Below are positions 25,584 to 33,749 of a DNA stretch of 64,000 nt, in pieces (within the stretch, counting starts at the first letter, position 1; every line of letters begins with the position of its first letter). The stretch is from Leadbetterella sp964423865 (GTDB lineage Bacteria; Bacteroidota; Bacteroidia; Cytophagales; Spirosomataceae). The notes under the pieces were generated by a model. The model made no database searches, had not been told where the DNA came from, and worked only from the letters and a program-made list of their open reading frames with translations. The position numbers and the translations under genes were made by a program. Location of the stretch: the NCBI GenBank assembly GCA_964423865.1, contig CAYRGN010000010.1:25355-89354 (forward strand). The letters run 5' to 3'.

Positions 25584-26438
25584 TCACGCTTTCGGATGCG
25601 CTTTCTTAAACACTTCTTTCAGTTTTCGGATGGAATTATGCGTGTAGATCTGGGTGGCGGAGAGGTTGGCGTGCCCCAATAGCTCTTTAATGGCGTTCAG
25701 GTCGGCGCCGCGATTAAGCAGGTGGGTGGCGAACGTATGGCGCATGACATGGGGCGATTTCTTGCTCAGGGTACTTACTTGCAGGAGGTAATGCTTTACT
25801 TTTCGCTGTACAAACACCGGGTAAAGCGGCTCCAGCTTGTCGGTCACCAGCAAATGGTCATGGTGGGGGTGGAGGGGCTTGAGTTCGCGGTACTGATGCA
25901 GGAGGCGCACCAGGTTTTCATGTAAGGGGATAATACGGTATTTGGAGCGCTTCCCCAGTACTTTTACCCGGTTTTGATCCACGTCGGTTTCCCGGATACC
26001 GATCAGCTCCGACAGGCGGATACCCGTGCCGTACAGGAATTCCAGGATCAGTTTATCGCGTACGCCGGAGAAGCCCGTTTCGTATTCAATCTCTTCAAAA
26101 AGGGGAAGGGTGTTCTTCTCTTCCAGGAAAACCGGTAATTTTTTGGGTGTCTTGAGCGACTTCAGTAGATCGGTAGGATCTTTTTCGAGCCGCTTTCTTT
26201 TCACCAGGAACGTATAGAAGGCCCGGAGGCTGGCTATTTTCCGGTTAATGCTGGTGTGGGCAAGCCCGCTTTCCGACAACGCCACTATCCAGCATCTCAG
26301 CTCCTCCGTACCTGCGTTTTCCGGGGGTGTTTCGCCAAGGAATCCACTCAGTTGAAGCAAATCGGTTTTATAGCCCAGTACCGTATGCGGGCTCAGGCGT
26401 TTCTCGTTTTGCAGGTAGGATAAAAAAAAATCGACCAA
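25584..26438 (-). CDS. xerC: Tyrosine recombinase XerC/XerD-type
   Basis: Resolves chromosome dimers at dif together with a partner recombinase. The 284-residue protein has a SAM-like N-terminal core-binding domain (LSPHTVLGYKTDLLQLSGFL, SINRKIASLRAFYTFLVKR) and a C-terminal catalytic domain. The catalytic residues are readable: Arg in GTGIRLSELIG, Lys in KVLGKRSKYR, His and Arg in HVMRHTFATHLL, His in LGHANL, and the nucleophile Tyr in TQIYTHNS. The start is TTG at 26438, as no ATG is available. rpsU is 59 bases upstream on the same strand, the usual Bacteroidota order. The C versus D name is not certain. Confidence 0.92.
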   Translation of the reverse strand: MVDFFLSYLQNEKRLSPHTVLGYKTDLLQLSGFLGETPPENAGTEELRCWIVALSESGLAHTSINRKIASLRAFYTFLVKRKRLEKDPTDLLKSLKTPKKLPVFLEEKNTLPLFEEIEYETGFSGVRDKLILEFLYGTGIRLSELIGIRETDVDQNRVKVLGKRSKYRIIPLHENLVRLLHQYRELKPLHPHHDHLLVTDKLEPLYPVFVQRKVKHYLLQVSTLSKKSPHVMRHTFATHLLNRGADLNAIKELLGHANLSATQIYTHNSIRKLKEVFKKAHPKA

Positions 26439-26497
26439 TTTTGCTGAGAATAAATTCTGAACAAAATTAGTCGAAATATAAGAAACATCAAAGACGA

Positions 26498-26692
26498 TTA
26501 ATCGTCAATGTGTCCATAAGTCTTTTGCTTGTAAGTTGCTCTCAAGACTTCGAATCTACGGGATACAGACCCTTTTTCAAATGCCTGCCGACGTCTGAGT
26601 TCTTTCAGTACCTTCGTTTTTTCAAACTTTTTCTTGAAACGCTTCAGCGCTTTATCGATTGATTCGTTTTCCTTTACCTGTATATGCAGCAT
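26498..26692 (-). CDS. rpsU: 30S ribosomal protein S21
   Basis: A 64-residue basic protein of the small ribosomal subunit platform, near the anti-Shine-Dalgarno end of 16S rRNA. It begins MLHIQVKENESIDKALKRF and has the conserved KKKFEKTKVLKELRRRQAFEKGSVSRR core; the length is normal for Bacteroidota. In this phylum S21 is part of the group that hides the anti-SD, in line with the lack of SD sites in this window. It precedes xerC, with which it is probably co-transcribed. Confidence 0.97.
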   Translation of the reverse strand: MLHIQVKENESIDKALKRFKKKFEKTKVLKELRRRQAFEKGSVSRRFEVLRATYKQKTYGHIDD

Positions 26693-26726
26693 ACTTTACA
26701 CCTCCTTCATTTTTTCTTTGGGAGTG

Positions 26727-26734
26727 CAAAGGTA
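26727..26734 (-). promoter_or_regulatory. Probable rpsU promoter -7 element
   Basis: TACCTTTG on the minus strand, 35 bases before the rpsU ATG at 26692. Exact to TAnnTTTG; -33 not recognised. Confidence 0.5.
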
Positions 26735-26821
26735 AGAATTTAAGTGAGAAACTAAAAGTAAAAGTAAAAAATTCCGGATTGATTTCTGAAATTTACTCTG
26801 TCAATACTGCCGGATCGGATT

Positions 26822-27739
26822 TTACCTGATCCGGTTGTTTTCTTTCAGAATCTGATGGATCGTTTCTTCACTTTCATCGGTGATCAACCGGATTGCATTC
26901 ACATCAAAACCGTTATCGAAACCATTAAGAACGATTTTTTGCGTGGATCGTATTCGTTCTTCGTTGATTCCCTGCTCTTTGCCTTGAGTCAGCAATTGTT
27001 CTCTTAAGGTAATTATTCGCGTACTCATATCTTCCGATAGTTTTTGAATATCTTGTTCTAATTGGGTTTTATTAAGGCCACTACTTTCCAAATAAACAAA
27101 AACAGACTCAATTAGGTTCGAGTGTAAAAAGGGTTGGAGTCTTTTAAGGATTTCGAAAAAATAGGAATTGAGACTTTCCGGATCAAAAAAATACTTCTGA
27201 ATCATCAAAGCGCTGCTAAGTAGGCCGTTATGAAGTTGCAGGATTTTTTCTGCCGGAAAGCGATGCAGGTTGACAAATTCGGTGAGAAATGCAGGAAGGT
27301 AACCTTTCAGTAAATCTGGAAGTCTCGGAAAGAATGACTCCAATGGTTTGAATTTCCAATCGGTTTTTCCGTGATAGTACAGTATCGGAATTATCAGTTC
27401 CGGCTTTTTCTTTTCTTTACGTTGCTTGCGGTAGGCTAAAGCCATGTATTCCAATAATTGAAAGGCAGTATCGGGATCAGGATGACTTTTGTGCTCCAGA
27501 AGCATACTAATCTGTACATTTTCTTGATTTTTTAATTTTACACTCCAAACCAAGTCGGAGTAAGAAGTTTTTAGATTTTCACCGATTAAGGAAGTATTTA
27601 GGGGAGCCAATGTTTCAAAATTAATAATCTGAACTATTGACTCCGGAAGGTGTTCTTGAAAAAAATCTACTGCCAATTCTTTCCGGGAGAGAATATCTTT
27701 GATAAAAGTGTCGTGAATGTGCGTAATCTTGTTCGGCAT
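26822..27739 (-). CDS. Rpn family recombination-promoting nuclease (PD-(D/E)XK)
   Basis: A 305-residue nuclease-fold protein of the Rpn/Transposase_31 family, known as DNA endonucleases that raise RecA-independent recombination. The N-terminal domain shows HDTFIKDILSRKELAVDFFQEHLP, the family opening, then the catalytic Asp in SYSDLVWSV and the ExK pair in MLLEHKSHPD. LIIPILYYHGKTDWKF is the conserved strand after it. The C-terminus is helical and Gln-rich (LREQLLTQGKEQGINEERI), then a short helix pair. Base composition is AT-rich compared with the flanking genes, which fits the mobile, laterally spread habit of this family. No inverted repeats of an insertion sequence were seen around it. 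Confidence 0.88.
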   Translation of the reverse strand: MPNKITHIHDTFIKDILSRKELAVDFFQEHLPESIVQIINFETLAPLNTSLIGENLKTSYSDLVWSVKLKNQENVQISMLLEHKSHPDPDTAFQLLEYMALAYRKQRKEKKKPELIIPILYYHGKTDWKFKPLESFFPRLPDLLKGYLPAFLTEFVNLHRFPAEKILQLHNGLLSSALMIQKYFFDPESLNSYFFEILKRLQPFLHSNLIESVFVYLESSGLNKTQLEQDIQKLSEDMSTRIITLREQLLTQGKEQGINEERIRSTQKIVLNGFDNGFDVNAIRLITDESEETIHQILKENNRIR

Positions 27740-27850
27740 GTTGTTGTGTGAATCTGCCGGTAAGATACAACTTGTATTTTATTAAAATAGTACTATAGGT
27801 TATTAAAATCGTAACGGTCTGCGATTTATTATCTACAGGCAATAATTGGA

Positions 27851-28708
27851 TTACCTTTCATTGGCCAGATAGAGCCCTCCCAGCACCAGCGCGGTGCCGC
27901 CCCAGGTATACCAGGACAGGGGTTCATCCAGGAGGAGGTTGGCATAGATAAATCCAAAAATTGGGCAGAGGAAGAGGAAGAAGGAGGCCTTAACCGTGTC
28001 GGTTTTCAGGAGATAAAGCCACAACTGCACCGCGGCGACAGAGACGGGAATCACCAGCCAGGCGATGGAAAAAAATACGGTCATGTTCCATTCACTCCGC
28101 CCGCTTTCATGAAAATACAGGGTAAGGGGAAGCAGAAATATGCCGCCCAGGAACACCTGCCAGCCGTTAATGGTGAACCTCGACAAGCGCCATTTTACCT
28201 TGGAATAATACAACGTGCCTATAGAATAGGCCACCATGCTCAGGAAAATGAGCAGCAATCCCCGCGGCGTGGCATGCTGGTCTTGTAAAAGCGGGTAACA
28301 CGCGATGGCTACGCCTATCAGCCCGAGAAATACCGCCAGCCACTGCCTCAGTCTGATCTTTTCACCCAGCCAGAACGTGGAAAGAATGCTGATCAGTAAG
28401 GTGTTGGTAGAGGTAGAAAGGCTGCCTATGCCCGCGGAAATTTCCCGCAGGGCAATGATGAACAAACCCAGGTAGAGGGTGGTGTTGAGAAGCCCGAAAA
28501 TAATCAGCTGTTTCCATTCTCTCCCCCGGGGGAGACGTTCTTTTCGCACCACCTGCGCGTAAAAAATAAGCAGGGCGCCGGCGGAGAAAAAGCGGATCTG
28601 AAACATCAGCAAAGGTTCAATATACGGCAGTATGAGCTTGGCCGCCGAAGAAGCAGAGGCCCAAAGGGCGGCAAACAGCACACCCAGTAATATAAACCGG
28701 AAATTCAT
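27851..28708 (-). CDS. EamA/DMT-family transporter
   Basis: A 285-residue inner-membrane protein with ten hydrophobic helices arranged as two repeats of five, the drug/metabolite transporter layout. The first repeat begins LLGVLFAALWASASSAAKLI with the conserved Trp and Ala/Ser turn; the second repeat begins at about residue 150 (LLIFLSMVAYSIGTLYYSKV). It ends with the typical LDEPLSWYTWGGTALVLGGLYLA. The substrate cannot be told. The start overlaps the tatD stop by four bases (ATGA), so the two are translationally coupled. Confidence 0.88.
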   Translation of the reverse strand: MNFRFILLGVLFAALWASASSAAKLILPYIEPLLMFQIRFFSAGALLIFYAQVVRKERLPRGREWKQLIIFGLLNTTLYLGLFIIALREISAGIGSLSTSTNTLLISILSTFWLGEKIRLRQWLAVFLGLIGVAIACYPLLQDQHATPRGLLLIFLSMVAYSIGTLYYSKVKWRLSRFTINGWQVFLGGIFLLPLTLYFHESGRSEWNMTVFFSIAWLVIPVSVAAVQLWLYLLKTDTVKASFFLFLCPIFGFIYANLLLDEPLSWYTWGGTALVLGGLYLANER

Positions 28709-29484
28709 GCGATAAGGGCCCGGGCGGTTTGGGTGGTAAGGGTACGAATGTATTCGGCCTCCTTGCCGTACACTTCGGATAGTCGGGCAACTACCCGGTC
28801 GAGATAAGCGGGTTCGTTTCGCTTTCCGCGGTAGGGTACCGGCGCCAGGTAGGGCGCATCAGTTTCCAGTACAATAGATTCCAGAGGAATATCCGCAAGG
28901 AAACGATCCAATCCGCCGTTTTTAAAGGTCACCACTCCCCCGATACCCAGCAGGAAATTCAGTCCGGTCACCCTTTCGGCATCTTCCCAGTTCCCGGAAA
29001 AACAATGGAAAATCCCTCTCAGGTCGGCCCAGCCGAACGCCTCTATCAGGTCGCAGCACCGTTGTATAGCATTCAGGGAATTGTCTTTGGAATTGCGGGA
29101 ATGGATGCAAATGGGGAGGCCGTACATCCGGGCCAGTTCCAGCTGCCTCATAAAGGCCGCCTCCTGCTGGGCGGTAAATGTCAGATCCCAGTAGAAATCT
29201 ATCCCTATTTCCCCGATCATGATGAATTTTCGCTTTTTCAGTTCTTCCTCCACCCTTTGGAGTTCTTCCTCAAACCCCGCGTTCACATAAGAAGGGTGAA
29301 GCCCCATCATACTCAGGCAACGGTCCGGAAATTCCGCTTCCAGCGCGTACATGCCGGCTATGGTTTCCGAATTGCAGTTGGGCATCCAGATCTGTTCTAC
29401 CCCCGCTGCCCGTGCCCGTTCCAGCATTTCATACTTATCTGACTCATATTGCGCATCATAGATGTGCGCGTGCGTATCGATCAT
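28705..29484 (-). CDS. tatD: TatD family metal-dependent hydrolase
   Basis: A 259-residue TIM-barrel hydrolase, related to 3'-5' exonuclease TatD and D-aminoacyl-tRNA deacylase. From ATG 29484 it begins MIDTHAHIYD, with metal ligands His5 and His7; Glu in MIGEIGIDFYWD, His in PICIHSRNS, His in GIFHCFSGN and Asp in VLETDAPYLAP complete the site. The ORF can be extended nine residues to 29511, but that runs over the -7 promoter element. Full length. It leads a two-gene unit with the DMT transporter. Confidence 0.9.
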   Translation of the reverse strand: MIDTHAHIYDAQYESDKYEMLERARAAGVEQIWMPNCNSETIAGMYALEAEFPDRCLSMMGLHPSYVNAGFEEELQRVEEELKKRKFIMIGEIGIDFYWDLTFTAQQEAAFMRQLELARMYGLPICIHSRNSKDNSLNAIQRCCDLIEAFGWADLRGIFHCFSGNWEDAERVTGLNFLLGIGGVVTFKNGGLDRFLADIPLESIVLETDAPYLAPVPYRGKRNEPAYLDRVVARLSEVYGKEAEYIRTLTTQTARALIA

Positions 29485-29508
29485 TTCCTCCCTTCCACTT
29501 TTGAAAGG

Positions 29509-29516
29509 CAAAATTA
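29509..29516 (-). promoter_or_regulatory. Probable tatD promoter -7 element
   Basis: TAATTTTG on the minus strand, 25 bases upstream of the ATG at 29484, exact to TAnnTTTG. It argues against the longer tatD start. Confidence 0.5.
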
Positions 29517-29593
29517 CAAAGCTTTTTTGCCTTATTACTTTATTCTCTCCTTATATTTATCACTCCAAACCGAACAGATTAAACAAAATACGT

Positions 29594-30943
29594 ATGAACA
29601 GACGAAATTTCATTCAGACCACCGTGGCCGGAAGCTCCCTTCCTTTTATCGGGCATGCCATGCCCTTTGACAAACCTAAAACCGATAAGGTGAGACTGGG
29701 CTTCATTGGGGTAGGTTTGCGTGGGAGAAATCACCTTGCCGTGGCCGTGAACAGCGATGACGTGGAGGTAGTGGCGATCTGTGATATCGATCCGGATGCC
29801 ATCCGGCGTTCACAGGAAATGATTCAAAAAGCGGGAAGAAAAGAAGCTGTGGCTTACGCGAAAAATGAAACCGACTATCACAATCTTCTAAAGCGCGACG
29901 ATATTGACGGCGTAGTAATTTCTACTCCCTGGGAACTGCACGTGCCCATGAGTGTAGACTCCATGCGGGCCGGCAAATATACCGCCGTAGAAGTTTCGGC
30001 CACTGTCACCCTCCAGGAATCCTGGGACCTCGTGGATACATTCGAAGAAACGGGAAGTCATTGCATGATCCTGGAAAATGTGTGTTATCGGAGAGACGTG
30101 ATGGCTGTATTGCACATGGTAAGAAAAGGACTTTTCGGAGATATTCAGTATGGCCACTGCGGCTACCAGCATGACCTCCGGGAAGTGAAATTCAATAACG
30201 GAAAACAAGCCTACGGAGGCGGGGTGGAATTCGGAGAGAAAGGTTTCTCGGAAGCCAAATGGAGAACCCAGCATTCTGTAGACCGTAACGGGGACCTGTA
30301 CCCCACCCACGGACTGGGCCCGGTAGCGCACTGGATGAACATTAACCGGGGAAATAAGTTCAACTACCTCACTTCTATGGCCACCAGCGCGAAAGGATTA
30401 CACAAATACATCGTGGATAAGGGCGGCGCGGATCACCCCAACGCGAAGGTGAAATTTAAGCTGGGCGACATTGTGACCACCTCCATTCAGTGTGAGAACG
30501 GGGAGAATATCGTGATTATTCACGACACCAACCTCCCGCGTCCGTATTCCTTGTGCTTCCGTGCCCAGGGTACCGAGGGCATCTGGATGGACGATAACGA
30601 CATGATCTACCTGGAAGGCAAAAGCCCGAAACCCCACCAATGGGAGCCTTTTGAGAAATACCAGAAAGAGTACGATCACCCCCTGTGGAAGAAATTTGAA
30701 GAGAATGCCAAAAACGCGGGCCACGGCGGAATAGATTACTTTGTGCTGAGGGCCTTTATCGAGTCGATCAAACGTCAGGTAGCGCCTCCTATGGATGTGT
30801 ATGACGCGGCGGCGTGGTCGGCCATCAGTCCTTTGTCTGAAATGTCGATTGCCCGGGGCAGTTCGCCGGTGGAAATCCCTGACTTTACCCGGGGCAAATG
30901 GAAAACCAATAAGCCGATTTTTGGGCTGAATGACCAATATTGA
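29594..30943 (+). CDS. Gfo/Idh/MocA oxidoreductase-fold glycosidase, GH109 type
   Basis: Probably an exported alpha-N-acetylgalactosaminidase of family GH109, which cleaves by an NAD-dependent redox route. The ATG at 29594 gives 449 residues with a twin-arginine-like leader, MNRRNFIQTTVAGSSLPFIG. The NAD-binding fold follows (LGFIGVGLRGRNHLAVAV), then STPWELHVPMSVDSMRAGKY, EETGSHCMILENVCYRRDV, LYPTHGLGPVAHWMNINRGN, YHDT-like IIHDTNLPRPYSLCFRAQGT and DVYDAAAWSAISPLSEMS, all in GH109 order. Other GH109 members act on other sugars, so the substrate is not certain. The next gene overlaps its end by 14 bases. The longer frame from 29462 lacks a leader and is rejected. Confidence 0.9.
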   Translation: MNRRNFIQTTVAGSSLPFIGHAMPFDKPKTDKVRLGFIGVGLRGRNHLAVAVNSDDVEVVAICDIDPDAIRRSQEMIQKAGRKEAVAYAKNETDYHNLLKRDDIDGVVISTPWELHVPMSVDSMRAGKYTAVEVSATVTLQESWDLVDTFEETGSHCMILENVCYRRDVMAVLHMVRKGLFGDIQYGHCGYQHDLREVKFNNGKQAYGGGVEFGEKGFSEAKWRTQHSVDRNGDLYPTHGLGPVAHWMNINRGNKFNYLTSMATSAKGLHKYIVDKGGADHPNAKVKFKLGDIVTTSIQCENGENIVIIHDTNLPRPYSLCFRAQGTEGIWMDDNDMIYLEGKSPKPHQWEPFEKYQKEYDHPLWKKFEENAKNAGHGGIDYFVLRAFIESIKRQVAPPMDVYDAAAWSAISPLSEMSIARGSSPVEIPDFTRGKWKTNKPIFGLNDQY

Positions 30944-31484
30944 CCCGCTTCGGTTTCGACCGGCTTTGCCGGAAGACCTGGGAGAGATCGTCAGGATTTA
31001 CAATTCTACGGTCTCTTCCCGTCTGGTTACGGCTGACCTTGAACCGGTTTCGGTAGAAAGCCGGGTGGAGTGGTTTTACCGGCATACGCCGGGGAAGCAT
31101 CCTCTCTGGGTAGTGGAGGAGGCCGGTAAGGTCATCGGCTGGCTGGGTTTCCAGCCCTTCCACAGTCGTCCTGCCTACAATGCCACCGCCGAAATCAGTC
31201 TCTACCTGGATGAAACGGTACGTGGACGTGGACTGGGTCCCAAAATTCTGGATTTTGCTTTGGAAACAGCGCCCTTGCTGGGCGTAGAAACCCTTATAGG
31301 GTTGATTTTTGAACACAATACCCCCAGCATTCGCCTCTTCGAAAAAGCGGGTTTCCGCGAGTGGGGTTTTTTACCTGAGGTAGCCAATCTTGACGGTACC
31401 CGGCGGGGACTGAAGTACTTTGGGCGGAAAGTAGGGTGCCCTTCGACCCTTCGGCAAGCTCAGGACAGGCTAAGCTTAGGGTGA
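30930..31484 (+). CDS. GNAT N-acetyltransferase, phosphinothricin acetyltransferase-like, C-terminus from a repeat
   Basis: A 184-residue acetyltransferase. RFRPALPEDLGEIVRIYN and ESRVEWFYRHTPGKHPLWVVEE resemble the PAT/YncA group, which acetylates amino groups of Met sulfone, phosphinothricin or other small molecules. The acetyl-CoA loop is LDETVRGRGLGPKILDFAL, and LIFEHNTPSIRLFEKAGFREWG is the usual C-terminal half. The native protein seems to end near LKYFGRKVG; the last 16 residues (CPSTLRQAQDRLSLG) come from the first unit of the intergenic repeat array. It overlaps the GH109 gene by 14 bases. Confidence 0.85.
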   Translation: MTNIDPLRFRPALPEDLGEIVRIYNSTVSSRLVTADLEPVSVESRVEWFYRHTPGKHPLWVVEEAGKVIGWLGFQPFHSRPAYNATAEISLYLDETVRGRGLGPKILDFALETAPLLGVETLIGLIFEHNTPSIRLFEKAGFREWGFLPEVANLDGTRRGLKYFGRKVGCPSTLRQAQDRLSLG

Positions 31485-31715
31485 CAGTAGCGCAGGTTTT
31501 GCCATGTCAGGCTGAGCCTGTCGAAGCCCTACAGCTAAAGCGCCCTTCGACCCTTCGACAAGCTCAGGCCAGGCTAAGCTCAGGGTGACAGTAGCGCAGG
31601 TTTTGCCATGTCAGGCTGCCTGGGCGGCCCCGAGTTGTCGAAGCCCTACAGCTAAAGCGCCCTTCGACCCTTCGGCAAGCTCAGGACAGGCTAAGCTCAG
31701 GGTGACAGTAGCTTC
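31438..31715. repeat. Tandem array of about 105-117-bp units, TTCGACAAGCTCAG family, 2.5 copies
   Basis: Units start with GCCCTTCGACCCTTCG at 31438, 31542 and 31659; the third is partial. Each unit holds GGCAAGCTCAGGACAGGCT, GGGTGACAGTAGC and an inverted CATGTCAGGCTGAGCCTGTC, so every unit can fold. Unit two has a 13-base addition around CTGCCTGGGCGGCCCCGAG in place of CTGAGCCTG. The first unit overlaps the end of the acetyltransferase gene. Confidence 0.88.
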
Positions 31716-31722
31716 TACCGCA

Positions 31723-31743
31723 TCTAATATCTAACATCTCTCT
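31723..31743. repeat. Heptamer array, TCTAATA (inverted TTAGANN) family, 3 units
   Basis: TCTAATA, TCTAACA, TCTCTCT directly before the end of the TPM gene. It is the opposite orientation of the array at 291-325. Confidence 0.7.
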
Positions 31744-31745
31744 CC

Positions 31746-32507
31746 TCAATAACTTCCACTTGCGCCACCGCCTCCGAAACTTCCACCGCCGAAGCCGCCA
31801 AAACCTCCGCCGCGTCCTCCTCCAAAGCTGCCTCCGCCCCATTGGCCCGACTGCCGTCCCCAGCCTGTATACGTGGTGTACGGCCAGGGGCTATCGTTCA
31901 GGATACTCCTGCCTCCGCCCCGGTTGCCGCCACCGCCTTTGGTGGCCATGATCACAAAGATAATCACCGCCAGGATAAGCAAAAGAATCAGTCCGGCCGG
32001 CAGGCCCTCTTCCTTGGGTTCGGCCTTGTATTCTCCCTGGGCATACTTAATGATGGCTGTAGTGGCCTCATCAAGGCCCTGGTAATATTGAGCCGCCTGG
32101 AAATTCGGTGTGATGATATGGGTGATAATTCTTTTCGCGTAGATGTCGGGCAGCGCGCCTTCCATGCCGTACCCGGTTTGTATGGTTACTTTGCGGTCGC
32201 CCGCCGCCCAGAGCAGCACAATGCCGTTGTTCTTTCCTTCCTGGCCCACGCCCCATTTCCTGCCCAATTGGAGGGCATAGTCGGCAATTTCGTACGGTTG
32301 GGTGCTGTTTACAATCACCACCGCAATTTGGGTAGAGGTAGAATCGTGGTAGGCTACGAGCTTGTTTTCCAGGGCGTTGATCTGGGCATCGCTCAGCAGT
32401 CCGCCCACGTAATCGTTCACCAGACGGGGCGGATTGGGTTTTTCCGGAATATCCTGAGCAAAGACGTTCAGGCTTAAAAACAACAGTATAAAAAATCTGA
32501 TTCTCAT
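31746..32507 (-). CDS. Exported TPM-domain protein (YgcG-like)
   Basis: A 253-residue membrane-anchored protein. A 17-residue signal peptide (ending NVFA-Q) is followed by the TPM domain at about residues 28-150: VNDYVGGLLSDAQINALENKL, STQIAVVIVNSTQPYEIADYALQLGRKWGVGQEGKNNGIVLLW. One transmembrane helix lies at about 168-188 (LPAGLILLLILAVIIFVIMA). The tail is Gly-rich (GGGSFGGGRGGGFGGFGGG), the usual end of YgcG proteins. TPM proteins have been linked to photosystem repair and phosphatase activity; the bacterial role is unknown. It overlaps the next TPM gene by one base and belongs to a LemA-TPM-TPM operon, a common bacterial set. Confidence 0.9.
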   Translation of the reverse strand: MRIRFFILLFLSLNVFAQDIPEKPNPPRLVNDYVGGLLSDAQINALENKLVAYHDSTSTQIAVVIVNSTQPYEIADYALQLGRKWGVGQEGKNNGIVLLWAAGDRKVTIQTGYGMEGALPDIYAKRIITHIITPNFQAAQYYQGLDEATTAIIKYAQGEYKAEPKEEGLPAGLILLLILAVIIFVIMATKGGGGNRGGGRSILNDSPWPYTTYTGWGRQSGQWGGGSFGGGRGGGFGGFGGGSFGGGGASGSY

Positions 32508-32935
32508 TATCCAAAGCTTATGTCGTTCGGGAGCTCATTTGCATTGGCTCCCTGTGCCGGGAAGTATTCCCGTAGCCTTTTTCCGGCTTCTTCTATGGCG
32601 CGGACAAACCCGTTTTCAAAGTCGCCTACACTGAAATTTTCCCTCAGGATTTCCAGTTCGGCATTCCAGAAGTGCTGTCCCACCTTTTGGCTGATTCCTT
32701 CGTCCCCGATAATCGCGAACTTCTTGTCTTCGTAAGCTAGATAGATCAGCACCCCGTTTCGGAGCGCCGTTTTATGCAGGGATAAATAACGGAAGACTTC
32801 CCCTGCCCGTTCTATGGGGTCGGCCGTGGGGCAATGTTCTTCCACGTGGATCTTGATTTCCCCGGAGGTGAGCTCTTCCGCCTCATGGATGGCGTGAACG
32901 ATATTCTTCTGCTGTATCTCGTTTAAGATGTACAT
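32507..32935 (-). CDS. TPM-domain protein, soluble
   Basis: A 142-residue protein made of a TPM domain only, without signal peptide or membrane helix. AIHEAEELTSGEIKIHVEEHC opens the domain, followed by YLSLHKTALRNGVLIYLAYEDKKFAIIGDEGISQKVG and an acidic helix VGDFENGFVRAIEEAGKRLREYFP. The stop codon of this gene overlaps the start of the exported TPM gene by one base, so translation is coupled. It follows lemA by 62 bases on the same strand. Function is unknown, and a role in membrane maintenance is an inference from the LemA company. Confidence 0.88.
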   Translation of the reverse strand: MYILNEIQQKNIVHAIHEAEELTSGEIKIHVEEHCPTADPIERAGEVFRYLSLHKTALRNGVLIYLAYEDKKFAIIGDEGISQKVGQHFWNAELEILRENFSVGDFENGFVRAIEEAGKRLREYFPAQGANANELPNDISFG

Positions 32936-32997
32936 GGTCGGCTATCCGCTTGGAGAGCGGGGAGCAGTATCTGGCCCGCCCCCGGCTCGCGGTGGTC

Positions 32998-33588
32998 TTA
33001 GTCAAAGTTAAAATTTACATCCGGGGCCGTTTGGGCCGCTTCAGTGGCCTGGAACAGCTCTTTCCTGGCGAAGCCGAAGATGCCCGCCATCAGGTTGGCC
33101 GGGAAAGTCCGCACGGCCAGGTTATAATCGGCGGTAGTGTCGTTAAAATCTTTCCGGGCCACAGTAATCCGGTTTTCGGTTCCTTCCAGTTGGGCCTGAA
33201 GTTCCAGGAAGTTCTGGTTGGCTTTTAACTGGGGGTATTGCTCCACGGCTACCAATAACCTGCTGAGAGATCCGCTCAACTGGCTTTGGGCCGCCTCAAA
33301 TTTGGCCATATTTTCCGGTGTCAGGTCATCGGCTTCCAGTTTGATTTGAGTGGCTGCGGCGCGGGCGTTGATCACGTCAGTAAGCGTACTTTTTTCAAAA
33401 TCAGCGGCACCCTGAACCGTTTTGACCAGGTTACCGATCAGGTCGCCTCTTCGTTGGTATTGGTTTTGAACCTCTCCCCACGCTTTTTCCACAAGGTTAT
33501 CCTTGCTTACCAGTCCGTTATACGAACTACAGGAATAAACGCCGAATAGAGCGATAAGACCAATCAGCAGTAACGTTCCTTTTTTCAT
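32998..33588 (-). CDS. lemA: LemA family lipoprotein
   Basis: A 196-residue LemA protein. The N-terminus is a lipoprotein-like signal, MKKGTLLLIGLIALFGVYSC, with the Cys at residue 20, followed by the family start SSYNGLVSKDNLVEKAWGEVQNQYQRRGDLIGNLV. The rest is a helical bundle with AAQSQLSGSLSRLLVAVEQYPQLKANQNFLELQAQLEGTENRI as the diagnostic block; fully intact. LemA proteins are membrane-anchored with unknown function. It heads the lemA-TPM-TPM operon and has a TAACTTTG promoter element upstream. Confidence 0.94.
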   Translation of the reverse strand: MKKGTLLLIGLIALFGVYSCSSYNGLVSKDNLVEKAWGEVQNQYQRRGDLIGNLVKTVQGAADFEKSTLTDVINARAAATQIKLEADDLTPENMAKFEAAQSQLSGSLSRLLVAVEQYPQLKANQNFLELQAQLEGTENRITVARKDFNDTTADYNLAVRTFPANLMAGIFGFARKELFQATEAAQTAPDVNFNFD

Positions 33589-33621
33589 TTTCGATTTTGT
33601 AGTTTAAGTTTAAATCCGACC

Positions 33622-33629
33622 CAAAGTTA
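33622..33629 (-). promoter_or_regulatory. Probable lemA promoter -7 element
   Basis: TAACTTTG on the minus strand, 34 bases upstream of the lemA ATG at 33588. Exact to TAnnTTTG. Confidence 0.5.
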
Positions 33630-33749
33630 AAGAAAGATCCGGTTTTGAGAAATATTATGGTAGGAACGTAGAAGAAACATGGCTGAACGGTTGTTAACTT
33701 TATTAATCGGCCTTTGCAGTACACATTTTTTTATCTGGGGTGCATAAAT

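Noticed and set aside
29462..29593. 44-residue extension of the GH109-like protein
   Set aside because: The twin-arginine-like leader starts at the ATG 29594, and the extension overlaps the tatD promoter region.
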